A stretch of 64,000 bases of DNA from Candidatus Avelusimicrobium stercoris (lineage in GTDB: Bacteria > Elusimicrobiota > Elusimicrobia > Elusimicrobiales > Elusimicrobiaceae). The translations under genes were made by a program, and so were the position numbers. The DNA lies in assembly GCA_002432025.1 (NCBI GenBank), contig DJFE01000037.1:1-64000 (forward strand), given 5' to 3'. Shown here in pieces: positions 16,405 to 24,836 of this stretch. Numbering within the stretch: position 1 is the first letter of the stretch; every line of letters begins with the position of its first letter. The notes beneath the pieces were generated by a model, which had not been told where the DNA came from, ran no database searches, and worked only from the letters and a program-made list of their open reading frames with translations.

Positions 16405-18035
16405 TTCTTACTTATCACAATATTGGGGATGGAAACAATGAAACTTGGGTGAGTGTTTTTTCTTTCAAAAAACAAATGGAAGACATCAAAAACCGTTTTG
16501 AAGTTGTTGCATTGGACAACTATGACCCATATAATCCCAAACAGATTGTCCTGTCTTTTCACGATGGACGAAAAAATATATTCAATGCCTTGCCAATACT
16601 CAAAGAATTAAATTTTCCGTTCCATGTTTTTATAGTGGGAAATCTTATTGGGAAAAGTGAAGAATTTTTAGAGGAATCTGATTTTAAAATAATCGAGGAA
16701 AATGGTGGAATTTTAGGATGGCATACACATTCCCATTTGGATTTGACAACACTCCCTTTTTGGAAACTGAAATCCGAGATAAAGAATCCGTACGGATGGA
16801 AATATCTGGCTTATCCTTATTGGAAATATGATGACAGGGTAATTAAAATAGTCAAAAAGTTAGGCTATAAATTTGCACATAGCGGAAATGGTTTTGCGGA
16901 CATACATGGCGGAAACTTAGAATTAGATTCTGTATTTATGAAGGAGTTTACTCCCGTAAAGTATATTAATGACAAAATCGTCAAATATATAGATATGGCT
17001 TTATTTTCTTTTCCGTGCAACATGAGATGCCGGTATTGTTACGTTGGGCAATACGCCAGCGAACAAGAAAGAGCTGCCATTATGCCGTCCAAATATACCC
17101 CAAAAGATTTGGAAAAAGCCTTAAATAAAAAAAGAATGGGGGGAACTTGTATTGTAACTTTTTCGGCGGCAGGCGAAACATTATTGCTTCCCCATACATT
17201 GGAATACTTAAAGGCGATACTTCGGGCTGGGCACTTCTTACATGTTTCCACCAATCTTACCATTACCAAACATATTGAGGACTTGTTGTCTCTGTCAGCG
17301 GAAATGCGTTCTAGGCTGTTTTTTAAAGCCAGCATACAATATTTGGAACTGAAACGTTTGAATTTACAAAAAGATTTTATACAAAATTGTCATAAAATTT
17401 GGAAAGCTGGAGCCACTTGTGCACTTGAAATTGTTCCAAATGATGATTTGATTCCCTATATTCCTGAAATCAAAAAATGGTGTTTGGAAAATTTCGGTGC
17501 TTTACCCCAATTATCTTTGCCTCGCAACGAAGCAATTCCTGGGGTTAAGCTCCTTTCTAAATTTTCTTTGCAGGAGTTCGCACGAAATTGGGAAGATTTT
17601 TATTCGGAAGAGTTTAGGTTCAAGGTGTCAATGTGGGAGAAACCCATAACTGATTTTTGCTATGCGGGAAAAGTGTCTTGTTTTGTAATTATAAATACGG
17701 GAGAAATGCTTACCTGCCCAAAAAGTATTGTAATAGGCAACTTTTTTGAAGGAGATTTATTGACAGAATCAGCCGTGGCAAAATGTCCACAAAAACACTG
17801 CTTCGTTTGTCATAATTGGCTTGGATTTGGATCCTGCCCCCCCCAGAATAACACCAATTATTTGTTACAGAGAGATCGTATTGGGTTTGGCGGAGTACAT
17901 TGGGTGTCTGAAAGATGTCGCCACGCTTTTAGACAGAGAGTTTGTGAAAATAATAAGCTGTATTCCTTAGAAGAAGAAAAGAAGTTATACAAAAAAGCTT
18001 CTAAAAAACAAAAAAGAAAAAATGTTCTATTGTAA
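16401..18035 (+). CDS. Polysaccharide deacetylase (NodB)-radical SAM fusion
   Basis: A 544-residue protein. The N-terminal 190 residues look like a NodB carbohydrate esterase: ILTYHNIGD, IVLSFHDGRKNIFNALPIL, GWHTHSHLDL and LAYPYWKYDD. The usual FDDG is FHDG, so the catalytic-base Asp is His while the metal-binding Asp and the HTxxH pair remain. The rest is a radical SAM enzyme: CNMRCRYC near residue 206 gives the CxxxCxxC cluster motif, and a Cys-rich region at about 418-487 (SCFVIINTGEMLTC, CPQKHCFVCHNW) looks like a SPASM/twitch auxiliary cluster site. Substrate is unknown. The last 25 residues are Lys-rich. Confidence 0.8.
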   Translation: MILTYHNIGDGNNETWVSVFSFKKQMEDIKNRFEVVALDNYDPYNPKQIVLSFHDGRKNIFNALPILKELNFPFHVFIVGNLIGKSEEFLEESDFKIIEENGGILGWHTHSHLDLTTLPFWKLKSEIKNPYGWKYLAYPYWKYDDRVIKIVKKLGYKFAHSGNGFADIHGGNLELDSVFMKEFTPVKYINDKIVKYIDMALFSFPCNMRCRYCYVGQYASEQERAAIMPSKYTPKDLEKALNKKRMGGTCIVTFSAAGETLLLPHTLEYLKAILRAGHFLHVSTNLTITKHIEDLLSLSAEMRSRLFFKASIQYLELKRLNLQKDFIQNCHKIWKAGATCALEIVPNDDLIPYIPEIKKWCLENFGALPQLSLPRNEAIPGVKLLSKFSLQEFARNWEDFYSEEFRFKVSMWEKPITDFCYAGKVSCFVIINTGEMLTCPKSIVIGNFFEGDLLTESAVAKCPQKHCFVCHNWLGFGSCPPQNNTNYLLQRDRIGFGGVHWVSERCRHAFRQRVCENNKLYSLEEEKKLYKKASKKQKRKNVLL

Positions 18036-18114
18036 ATGCGGGATTTTCGAAGAATTTTTTGAAAATTTTTGATTAAATGCCTAAGCAGAAATAAAATTAG
18101 GAGGAGGCTTAACT

Positions 18115-18978
18115 ATGAAAGGGATTATTCTAGCAGGTGGGGCAGGCACGCGGTTATATCCGGCCTCTTTGCCCATTTCCAAGATTTTACTACCTATTTA
18201 TGATAAACCCATGATTTATTACCCGCTTTCTACACTAATGATGGCGGGGATACGGGATATTTTGATTATTACCACTCCCGAAGATATAGAAAACTTTAAA
18301 AAGTTGCTAGGGGATGGTTCCCAATGGGGTATTTCGTTATCTTATGTGCCCCAGGTAGTAAAAAAGGGTATTGCCGATGCTTTTGTATTAGGGGAAGACT
18401 TTATCGGTGCGGATAGGGTGGCCCTTATTTTAGGGGATAATATCTTTTATGGGAACGGCTTTGAGCAGATTTTACAAAGTGCTAAGCAAAATACTGCGGG
18501 GGCCACGGTATTTGCCTATGAAGTAAGAGACCCGGAGCGTTTCGGTGTGGTATCTTTTGATAAAGCCGGAAATGCTGTATCTTTGGAAGAAAAACCTCAA
18601 CATCCCAAAAGCAATTTTGCGGTTACTGGGCTATATTTTTACGATAATAAGGTTGTTTCTTATGCGAAGAATTTAAAACCGTCAGCCCGTGGTGAACTGG
18701 AAATTACAGACCTAAACAAAGTATATTTAGCCCATAATGCCTTGCACGTAGCGCGTTTAGAGCGTGGATTTGCGTGGCTTGATACGGGGACGCACGAAAG
18801 TGTCTTACAAGCGGCGAATTTTGTGCATAGTATGCAGTTAAACCAAGGGATAGAGATTGCGTGTTTGGAAGAAATTGCCTTAAAGAAAGGGTTCATTAGC
18901 AAGGCGGAGTTAAAACACACCTTGTCCAAATGTCCGTCTAATACTTATTATCAATATGTAAATCGGTTATTTAAATGA
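18115..18978 (+). CDS. rfbA: Glucose-1-phosphate thymidylyltransferase
   Basis: A 287-residue nucleotidyltransferase making dTDP-glucose from dTTP and glucose-1-phosphate. [34 protein letters not shown] and ILGDNIFYG are diagnostic, and length is exactly that of RmlA. AGGAGG precedes the ATG. The rest of the dTDP-rhamnose pathway (rfbB, C, D) is not in this window, so either those genes lie elsewhere or another dTDP-sugar is made. It is last in the polysaccharide operon and is followed by a terminator. Confidence 0.96.
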   Translation: MKGIILAGGAGTRLYPASLPISKILLPIYDKPMIYYPLSTLMMAGIRDILIITTPEDIENFKKLLGDGSQWGISLSYVPQVVKKGIADAFVLGEDFIGADRVALILGDNIFYGNGFEQILQSAKQNTAGATVFAYEVRDPERFGVVSFDKAGNAVSLEEKPQHPKSNFAVTGLYFYDNKVVSYAKNLKPSARGELEITDLNKVYLAHNALHVARLERGFAWLDTGTHESVLQAANFVHSMQLNQGIEIACLEEIALKKGFISKAELKHTLSKCPSNTYYQYVNRLFK

Positions 18979-18982
18979 AACT

Positions 18983-19010
18983 CCCCGGGCTCACGCCTGG
19001 GGTTTCTTTT
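18983..19010 (+). terminator. Terminator of the polysaccharide operon
   Basis: CCCCGGGC (18983-18990) pairs with GCCTGGGG (18995-19002), then TTTCTTTT. A similar stem, CCTCGGGC/GCCCGGGG with TTTATT, follows near 19102-19124 and may be a back-up or a repeat copy. Confidence 0.75.
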
Positions 19011-20083
19011 GCTCCAAAATTTCAGCGTTGCTTAATTTTGCCCGATACTAAACTCAATGAGAAAACAAAGTTTTTCTAGTAGCGGGTTTGCACACTCCAT
19101 CCCTCGGGCTTACGCCCGGGGTTTATTGTGAGCAGTAGTTATAAAATTCGCTAAATTTCCGTTGGCATATTGGGTATATTTACGCTACATCTCCGGATTT
19201 TATGGGGAAATTAGAGCCTTTGGGCACTTTTATAAGCAGATATAAGCATACTATTTGTTGCGCATTATGATATCTTTGGCTCCATAAATACGAACCACGA
19301 TACGGCAGTTTGGGAAAATTCTCCAAAATTTTCCCCCGCAAATTTTTAGAGAGGCCCTTCTGTAAAAAATCCCAGAAAATTTTTTGCCCCAAGCCTCTTT
19401 TTGTAAATCAGAAAAAATTATTTTTGTGATGTTATAAACCACTGGTGGCTCAAGAGCGCCCAAAACCTTCTTTTTGACCGGCGGAAACAGGCGGCTATTT
19501 TAACGTATTAGACCTTTATGGTCTTCTCATACTATTTTACTCTTTTCATTATTGTTCTATGCCATATCTTTTCCAAGCCATTGAGCAGTTTTAGAGTGCT
19601 TATTACGCGCCTAGTTTTTATTGCCTACCTATTCTCATAGCAGATTAGAATTGTACATCGCTTTTATCATATTATCCATATTAACTATATTATTCTTACT
19701 TATTCCTACATAATATTAGAGATATACAATCATTGAGCAAAGTATAATTCCTACAAGGTTGGCATAAAGTTATATGATGAGCAAATCTTTCCATTACGAA
19801 GCCTTCTAGCACCTCTAACAAGCAAAATAGACCAATAGATTTTATTTACTGTAAAATAATTATAAATATACTCCGTGAGAGTACCCCATATTATATCCCG
19901 CTTAACTTTTGGCGGGATTTTTTAATGCTTAATTTAGGGTTTTCCCCTCTTTCGTCGTCGGTAAAAAAAGCCTAATTCCCCTGCGATATCCAATAGATAG
20001 GTTTTCCTTATCCCGCCATTTCACCCTTTCAACTGCTTTTTTGCTATCTTTCTATCTATTTTGCAAAATTTAACACTAAAAAC
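19011..20083. other. Gene-free AT-rich 1.1-kb interval
   Basis: No frame here looks coding; two overlapping 70-codon frames on the minus strand (19180-19463) lack family resemblance and ribosome sites. Seen are a second GC stem near 19102-19124, a 26-base segment (19119-19145) that recurs inverted at 46981-47007, and near the right end a possible promoter (TTTACT, 16 bases, TATACT, about 19845-19872). The hairpin TACTC-cgtga-GAGTA and a strong terminator at 19895-19924 follow. That last group could encode a roughly 50-base plus-strand RNA. The rest is probably decayed mobile DNA. Confidence 0.5.
19895..19924 (+). terminator. Strong terminator without an obvious gene
   Basis: ATCCCGC (19895-19901) pairs with GCGGGAT (19912-19918), followed by six T residues. 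On the plus strand there is no gene upstream for it to serve before rfbA, 0.9 kb away. It may end a small RNA or be a relic. Confidence 0.7.
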
Positions 20084-20797
20084 TTAATTTTCTTTTAAGA
20101 GTTGGCTAACCCGAGCCGCCGTAAGCCCCAAAGCCCGCGCACATGCGGCCTGGCTAAGGCCGTTTAGGCGCATATATTCGCGGATTTGTAGCGCCAATGT
20201 CTGCTTGTACAAGGCTTTATCCACCTTGGGTTGTTTGTCCGCTTTTCGGGCCACCAATTCGGACCGTTTCCAAGGGCCAGAGTGTGGTTTTACATTGGCA
20301 CAGAACGAAAATTCGGTTCCACTGCGCAATACAACCGTAATTTTGCTTTCTTGATATTCATAACCGATACGGCAGATAATAGATTTAAGGGTTTCTTCCT
20401 GTTCGTATTCGGATAATTGCTCAAATAAAGCCCGGCTGAGAACCCCATTTTTATCCAATTCTGCAATAAGCGCCAAATGGAACTCTCGTTGTCGTACCGT
20501 CCGTGTGGGACAAGACTTATAGCCCTCTTCTCGGCACTCCCGGCAAATATAATAAAAATGTTTCGTATTTTTCTTTTTCCCATAGATGGGAACCATTGGG
20601 CTGCCACAGGCTTCGCAAAACAATAAACCACGCAAAATGCCAGGCGTTGCTTTCCGTACCGTCTCATACATTTTTCGTCCATTATTTAACAGTTCTTGCA
20701 CCGACTCAAAGGTTTCTATGGACACAATTCCATCGTGTTCACCATCATAAATTTTCTTTTTGTAAAGAACCTTCCCAATATACAGCGGGCCTTTCAT
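20084..20797 (-). pseudogene. Serine recombinase remnant lacking its catalytic domain
   Basis: A 237-residue frame whose start, MKGPLYIGKVLYKKKIYDGEHD, is the middle of the recombinase domain of a large serine recombinase. It continues with IVSIETFESVQELL, a zinc ribbon (CEACGSPM and YYICRECREEGYKSC) and a C-terminal helix-turn-helix (LNGLSQAACARALGLTAARVSQLL). The resolvase domain with the active-site Ser is missing, so it cannot recombine DNA. The ATG overlaps the stop of the upstream glycosyltransferase gene (ATGA), so the remnant is still translatable and could act as a DNA-binding protein. It mirrors the intact recombinase on the other side of the polysaccharide island. Confidence 0.8.
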
Positions 20798-21726
20798 TGG
20801 CAGTTAATTTTTTCGTCTATTATATACAGCGGGCGTTGCTTTACTTCCATAAAGGTACGGCCTAAATATTCGCCGATGACCCCCAAGGAAATAAGTTGTA
20901 CCCCGCTAAAAAACAAAATCGCCACCATTAAAGAGGAATACCCGCTGACCGGGTTTCCAAAGAAGATTTTTTTGGCGGCCACCCACAGCGCGTATAAAAA
21001 CGCAAAGAGCGAAACCGAAAAACCGAAATACGTCCACAACCGCAAAGGAAGTGTGGTGGAAGCCGTTAGGCCTTCCAGCGCAAAGTTCCACAGCCGCCAA
21101 TAGTTCCACTTAGTTTGCCCGGCTTGGCGTGCTTGGCGCACAAAGGGCACAGAAGCCGCCTTAAAGCCCACCCAGTTAAAGAGCCCTTTCATAAAGCGCT
21201 CCCGCTCCGGCAAGGTGAGTAGCGCCTGCAAAACGCGCTGGCTGATAAGGCGGCAGTCCCCGGCGTCTTCGGGCATTGGGCGGGTAGAAATAAAGTTGTA
21301 GAACTTATAAAAAACCTTCGCGCTCATACGCTTTAACCAAGAGTCCGTTTGACGGTTTTGGCGCGTACCATAGACTACTTCGTAGCCTTCCTTAAATTTT
21401 TCCAAAAACGCGGGGATAAGTTCCGGCGGGTCCTGTAAGTCCGCATCCATTACAATAGCCGCATCCGCCTGGGTGGCTTCGGCCAGCCCGGCGGTCAGCG
21501 CGGCCTCTTTGCCAAAATTGCGCGAAAGGGATATTACCTTTACGCGTTTATTGTGGTTGGCCAAATTTTTTAAATAGGCAAAGGTGCCATCTTTACTGCC
21601 GTCATTTACAAAAATATATTCAAATTGAAAGCCGTTTTCCTTTTGCAAAACGGGTTCCACGGCCTGCCAAAAAACGGGCAGGGCTTCTTGTTCGTTATAG
21701 GCGGGAACGATTAACGCTATTTTCAT
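20794..21726 (-). CDS. GtrB/DPM1-like polyprenyl-phosphate glycosyltransferase
   Basis: A 310-residue GT2 enzyme with two C-terminal membrane helices. IALIVPAYNEQEALP, FVNDGSKDGT, ISLSRNFGKEAALTAGL and VMDADLQDPPEL are typical of enzymes that move a sugar from UDP- or GDP-donor onto undecaprenyl phosphate (GtrB, ArnC, DPM synthases). Helices lie at about residues 230-255 and 265-290. The -10 hexamer TATAAT ends six bases before the ATG and there is no Shine-Dalgarno sequence, so the message is probably leaderless. It shares four bases with the downstream recombinase remnant. Confidence 0.9.
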   Translation of the reverse strand: MKIALIVPAYNEQEALPVFWQAVEPVLQKENGFQFEYIFVNDGSKDGTFAYLKNLANHNKRVKVISLSRNFGKEAALTAGLAEATQADAAIVMDADLQDPPELIPAFLEKFKEGYEVVYGTRQNRQTDSWLKRMSAKVFYKFYNFISTRPMPEDAGDCRLISQRVLQALLTLPERERFMKGLFNWVGFKAASVPFVRQARQAGQTKWNYWRLWNFALEGLTASTTLPLRLWTYFGFSVSLFAFLYALWVAAKKIFFGNPVSGYSSLMVAILFFSGVQLISLGVIGEYLGRTFMEVKQRPLYIIDEKINCQ

Positions 21727-21732
21727 ACAGAG

Positions 21733-21738
21733 ATTATA
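21733..21738 (-). promoter_or_regulatory. -10 box implying a leaderless gtrB-like mRNA
   Basis: TATAAT on the minus strand is followed by six bases (CTCTGT) and the ATG. Transcription would begin at or next to the A of the start codon. Confidence 0.5.
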
Positions 21739-21835
21739 GTATTTTTTAGCCTAAAAAACGTGCAGATTTATCCCGGTAAAATTCCGTAGAATTGATATAA
21801 TAAATTATGCGGGTTTTGACCCGCGGGAGGACGGT

Positions 21836-24049
21836 ATTAAAAAGATTTCGTTTCGTTTTTTTATTTTGCTGTTTTTGGCCGCCGCCGGCGTGATAGCGGC
21901 GGGCGTGGTGTTTTATTGGCAGCAAGTAAGCGAAATTTTGGCCTCTGACGTGAAACTAAATGTAGCCGCCGCCGGTAAAGAAGCCGCGAGCGACTTTGAC
22001 CGCGTAATTCAAACGGATGAACAGGTGTTAGAGTCTTTGGCCCTGACGGTACAGGATGCTTACCCGTGGGCGAATTCCTCGCACTTGTCCGATTTTTTAA
22101 AACGCCAAACCAACCATAACTATTTTAAACTTTTGGGCGTAATTACCCCAGATAAAAAACTTTATTTGTCCTCTCCGCGCAACTTTACCGCCGCCTTTGT
22201 GGCGGATATTTCCGCGCGCACCTTGGAGCAGGGCAAATACCTCTCCGTCCGCCAGGCGGACCCGTTGGACGGCACGGATGTATTGGTGCAGTCCGTTGCC
22301 CTTTATAAAAACGGCCGCCCGCTGGGCACGCTATTTGCCTTGCAGAATCCCAGCCGCTACCGGCCGCTTCTTACCTTGTCTGCTATGGGGGACAAGGGGT
22401 CGTCTATGATTGTGGAGCGCGACGGCAACTTGGTGCTCTCTCCGCGTAAAGTAGGGTTCAGCAATATTTTTACCCAATTAGACAAAACCGCCGCGACGGA
22501 TAATTCCGCCCTGCCTGCGGATTTGCGCCGTGCGGTGCAAAACGGGAAAAGCGCGCTGGTAAGCGCTTCGTTGGATGGCAGTACGCGGTTTTTGTATTTC
22601 ATCCCCTTGGAGCGTAACGGATGGTATATGGTGTCCTCCTTGCCTACGCAATTTGTAGAGGAACGCGCCCAACATTTGGCGGTGTTGTCGCTTCTTTTGT
22701 TTGCGTCCGTCTTTGCGATTTTCTTTTCCCTTATCTTTTATATTTTGCATATGCGCGCATACAGTAACCGCCAGTTATTTACCACGGCCTTTGTGGATAA
22801 TTTGACGGGTGCCGATAACTTCAACCGTATGTGCGAAGTGTTCCCGCAAAAACTGGCTGAATTGCACGGGCAAGCGGCGTTAGTCATTTTTGACATTAAT
22901 AAGTTTAAGGTCATTAACGATTTGCACGGTTACGAACGCGGCAACCAAGTGTTGCAGCGCATTGCACAGGTCCTGCGCGAAAATGTATCGCCCGAAGAGT
23001 GCTTCTGCCGGCTGTCAGCCGACAATTTTATATTGCTGTTAAAATACACGGACCGCCGTTCTTTTTTGGCGCGGCTAAATACGCTCAATACGCAGTTGCG
23101 CCGCGATTGCACGGTGGAGGATTCTTGCCTGATGATTGATATTGCGTTTGGCGTGTATGAAATCAAGGAGGACATCCCCTTTTATATTATGTTGGACCGT
23201 GCGCATTTGGCGTTGGAAAAGGCCAAGAAAATGTCCTTTGACAAGTGCGAATTTTACGACGAAGCCGACCGCAACCGCATTGTGGCGGAAAAGCAGATTG
23301 AAAACACGATGGAAGCGGCCCTTAACCACGGGGATTTTGCCGTTTATTTACAGCCCAAGTGCGATTTTGCCACCGGGGAAATACGCGGGGCGGAAGCCTT
23401 AGTCCGCTGGAAGAGCGCAGGTGGGAAAATTGTCCGCCCGGATGATTTTATCCCGATTTTTGAGAAAAACGGTTTTATATTGCGCCTGGATATGTTTATC
23501 TTGGAAGAAGTGGCCCGCTTGCTGGCGGCGTGGAAGATTAAGGGCCTTAAACAGGTGCCGATAGCCGTCAATTTTTCCCGTTTGCACCTAAACGACTCTC
23601 GTTATATTCCACAAATGCTGCGCTTGGTGAACAAATACGGCGTGCCGCACGAACTGATAGAGGTGGAACTGACGGAGAGCGTGATTTTTAACAATTTGGA
23701 CCACGCACAAAACATCATCCGCCAACTGCACGGCAACGGCTTTTCCGTGGCGATGGACGATTTCGGTTCCGGGTATTCTTCCTTAAATGTGCTGAAAGAA
23801 TTGCAGTTTGACAGCATTAAACTGGATAAGGAATTTTTGCGCGGTTTTGAACATAACCCGCACGCCCAAAAAGTGATTGAAGGGGCGGTGGCGATGATTA
23901 AAACCTTGGATATTAAAATCGTGGCCGAAGGCGTGGAAACCCGCGAGCAGGCGGACTTTCTGCAAGCCATCGGTTGTAACTTGGCGCAAGGCTACCTCTT
24001 TGCCAAACCTCTTACAGTTGCCGACTTTGAAAAACGGTTAAATAAATAA
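21836..24049 (+). CDS. Membrane GGDEF-EAL protein, predicted c-di-GMP phosphodiesterase
   Basis: About 737 residues with the same plan as the protein at 3551-5746: membrane segments at about 5-27 and 279-300 around a periplasmic sensor, then GGDEF and EAL domains. GGDEF is degenerate (LSADNF near 391). The EAL site is complete: EALVRW near 518, LTES, DDFGSGYSSL near 640, AEGVET. It should hydrolyse c-di-GMP. Start choice: GGGAGG at 21825-21830 is five bases before ATT (21836), which gives the normal signal-anchor start KKISFRFFILLFL. No ATG or GTG fits; TTG at 21866 lacks a ribosome site. ATT is a rare initiation codon. Confidence 0.85.
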   Translation: MKKISFRFFILLFLAAAGVIAAGVVFYWQQVSEILASDVKLNVAAAGKEAASDFDRVIQTDEQVLESLALTVQDAYPWANSSHLSDFLKRQTNHNYFKLLGVITPDKKLYLSSPRNFTAAFVADISARTLEQGKYLSVRQADPLDGTDVLVQSVALYKNGRPLGTLFALQNPSRYRPLLTLSAMGDKGSSMIVERDGNLVLSPRKVGFSNIFTQLDKTAATDNSALPADLRRAVQNGKSALVSASLDGSTRFLYFIPLERNGWYMVSSLPTQFVEERAQHLAVLSLLLFASVFAIFFSLIFYILHMRAYSNRQLFTTAFVDNLTGADNFNRMCEVFPQKLAELHGQAALVIFDINKFKVINDLHGYERGNQVLQRIAQVLRENVSPEECFCRLSADNFILLLKYTDRRSFLARLNTLNTQLRRDCTVEDSCLMIDIAFGVYEIKEDIPFYIMLDRAHLALEKAKKMSFDKCEFYDEADRNRIVAEKQIENTMEAALNHGDFAVYLQPKCDFATGEIRGAEALVRWKSAGGKIVRPDDFIPIFEKNGFILRLDMFILEEVARLLAAWKIKGLKQVPIAVNFSRLHLNDSRYIPQMLRLVNKYGVPHELIEVELTESVIFNNLDHAQNIIRQLHGNGFSVAMDDFGSGYSSLNVLKELQFDSIKLDKEFLRGFEHNPHAQKVIEGAVAMIKTLDIKIVAEGVETREQADFLQAIGCNLAQGYLFAKPLTVADFEKRLNK

Positions 24050-24138
24050 CGGCTAACCTATCCGTAGTTTTACCGTTAAGAAAACCTGAAAAAATAAGTA
24101 AAATTTTCCGGTTATAAAGAGTGGACCTTTTAAACGAC

Positions 24139-24172
24139 AAAAAGCCACCCTATAACAAGGTGGCTTTTTGTT
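24139..24172. terminator. Bidirectional terminator
   Basis: AAAAAGCCACC (24139-24149) pairs with GGTGGCTTTTT (24159-24169). It serves both the plus-strand phosphodiesterase gene and the convergent minus-strand gene. Confidence 0.9.
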
Positions 24173-24187
24173 GCGGAATAAATCCGT

Positions 24188-24715
24188 TTACGAGTGGGCT
24201 TCTTTGGCAGAAGCGGCGGTTTCCTGCTGGCGGAAGAACCCCAAGGTTTGCTGGGAATAAGCAAAGAACGGATAAAAATCGTTCTCCGGCTTGCGCAATT
24301 CCGCTTCCGCAATTTCTATGTGAAAAAGTTTCTTTTTAGACACCGCAAATAACCGCACCATAGCGGGCGAAGACGGCGCGGGCATTTCGCTCCCTACGGG
24401 CAAGGCCGTCATTTTACCCGTTAATTTGCTGGCGTGGGCCAACATCCGCGCGGCGGCTTCTTGCAGGGCTTCGTGCCCGTGCCCGCCGATTACGCCGCCC
24501 AAACCGCTTTTGCTGTTATTTTCAAAATACAAACTGCTGTCGCCCAGCGAATTGGTCGCCAAGAACAAATGTTTGGTTTCCGCTCCGTCCAAAAACGCCA
24601 TTTCAATCCCGGCGACGGAAATTTCATCCGGGCCGATTTCAATCACGCCCTTACGGTTTTCCAAATTTTTTACGTCCAACCAAAAATTCCGCATATTGAT
24701 ATAGGCTTGTTTCAT
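24188..24715 (-). CDS. Hypothetical 175-residue soluble protein
   Basis: I do not recognise the family. There is no signal peptide or membrane segment. Visible pieces are [27 protein letters not shown], a Gly-rich [22 protein letters not shown] stretch near residues 71-93 and a polar Ala/Glu-rich tail. A strong Shine-Dalgarno sequence (GGGGGAG) lies just before the ATG, so it is a real gene. It stands alone between a convergent phosphodiesterase and the divergent deoB gene. Codon use matches the backbone. Confidence 0.75.
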   Translation of the reverse strand: MKQAYINMRNFWLDVKNLENRKGVIEIGPDEISVAGIEMAFLDGAETKHLFLATNSLGDSSLYFENNSKSGLGGVIGGHGHEALQEAAARMLAHASKLTGKMTALPVGSEMPAPSSPAMVRLFAVSKKKLFHIEIAEAELRKPENDFYPFFAYSQQTLGFFRQQETAASAKEAHS

Positions 24716-24779
24716 ATACTCCCCCTTTCTTTCCTATATACTATATCATTTTGCGCCGTCTTCTGCGCCCAAAAGAGGG

Positions 24780-24809
24780 TTAGACGGCACGGCGTTTTTT
24801 GGGTATAAT
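24780..24809 (+). promoter_or_regulatory. Promoter of deoB
   Basis: TTAGAC (24780-24785) and TATAAT (24804-24809) are 18 bases apart. The Shine-Dalgarno GGAGG follows at 24824-24828. Confidence 0.7.
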
Positions 24810-24836
24810 AAAAGAAAAGTCTTGGAGGTATATTTT

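Noticed and set aside
19180..19463. Two overlapping 70-codon minus-strand frames
   Set aside because: No Shine-Dalgarno sequence, no recognisable domain, and they overlap each other in different frames.
19586..19612. GTTTTAGAGTGC resembling the start of a type II CRISPR repeat or tracrRNA
   Set aside because: It occurs once, has no spacer-repeat periodicity, and no cas gene is in the window.
9081..20083. A second copy of the tRNA-His 3' end that would mark the far attachment site
   Set aside because: By eye I found no stretch matching GTTCAAATCTCGTCATCCACC elsewhere; serine recombinases need only a very short shared core, so the right end stays undefined.
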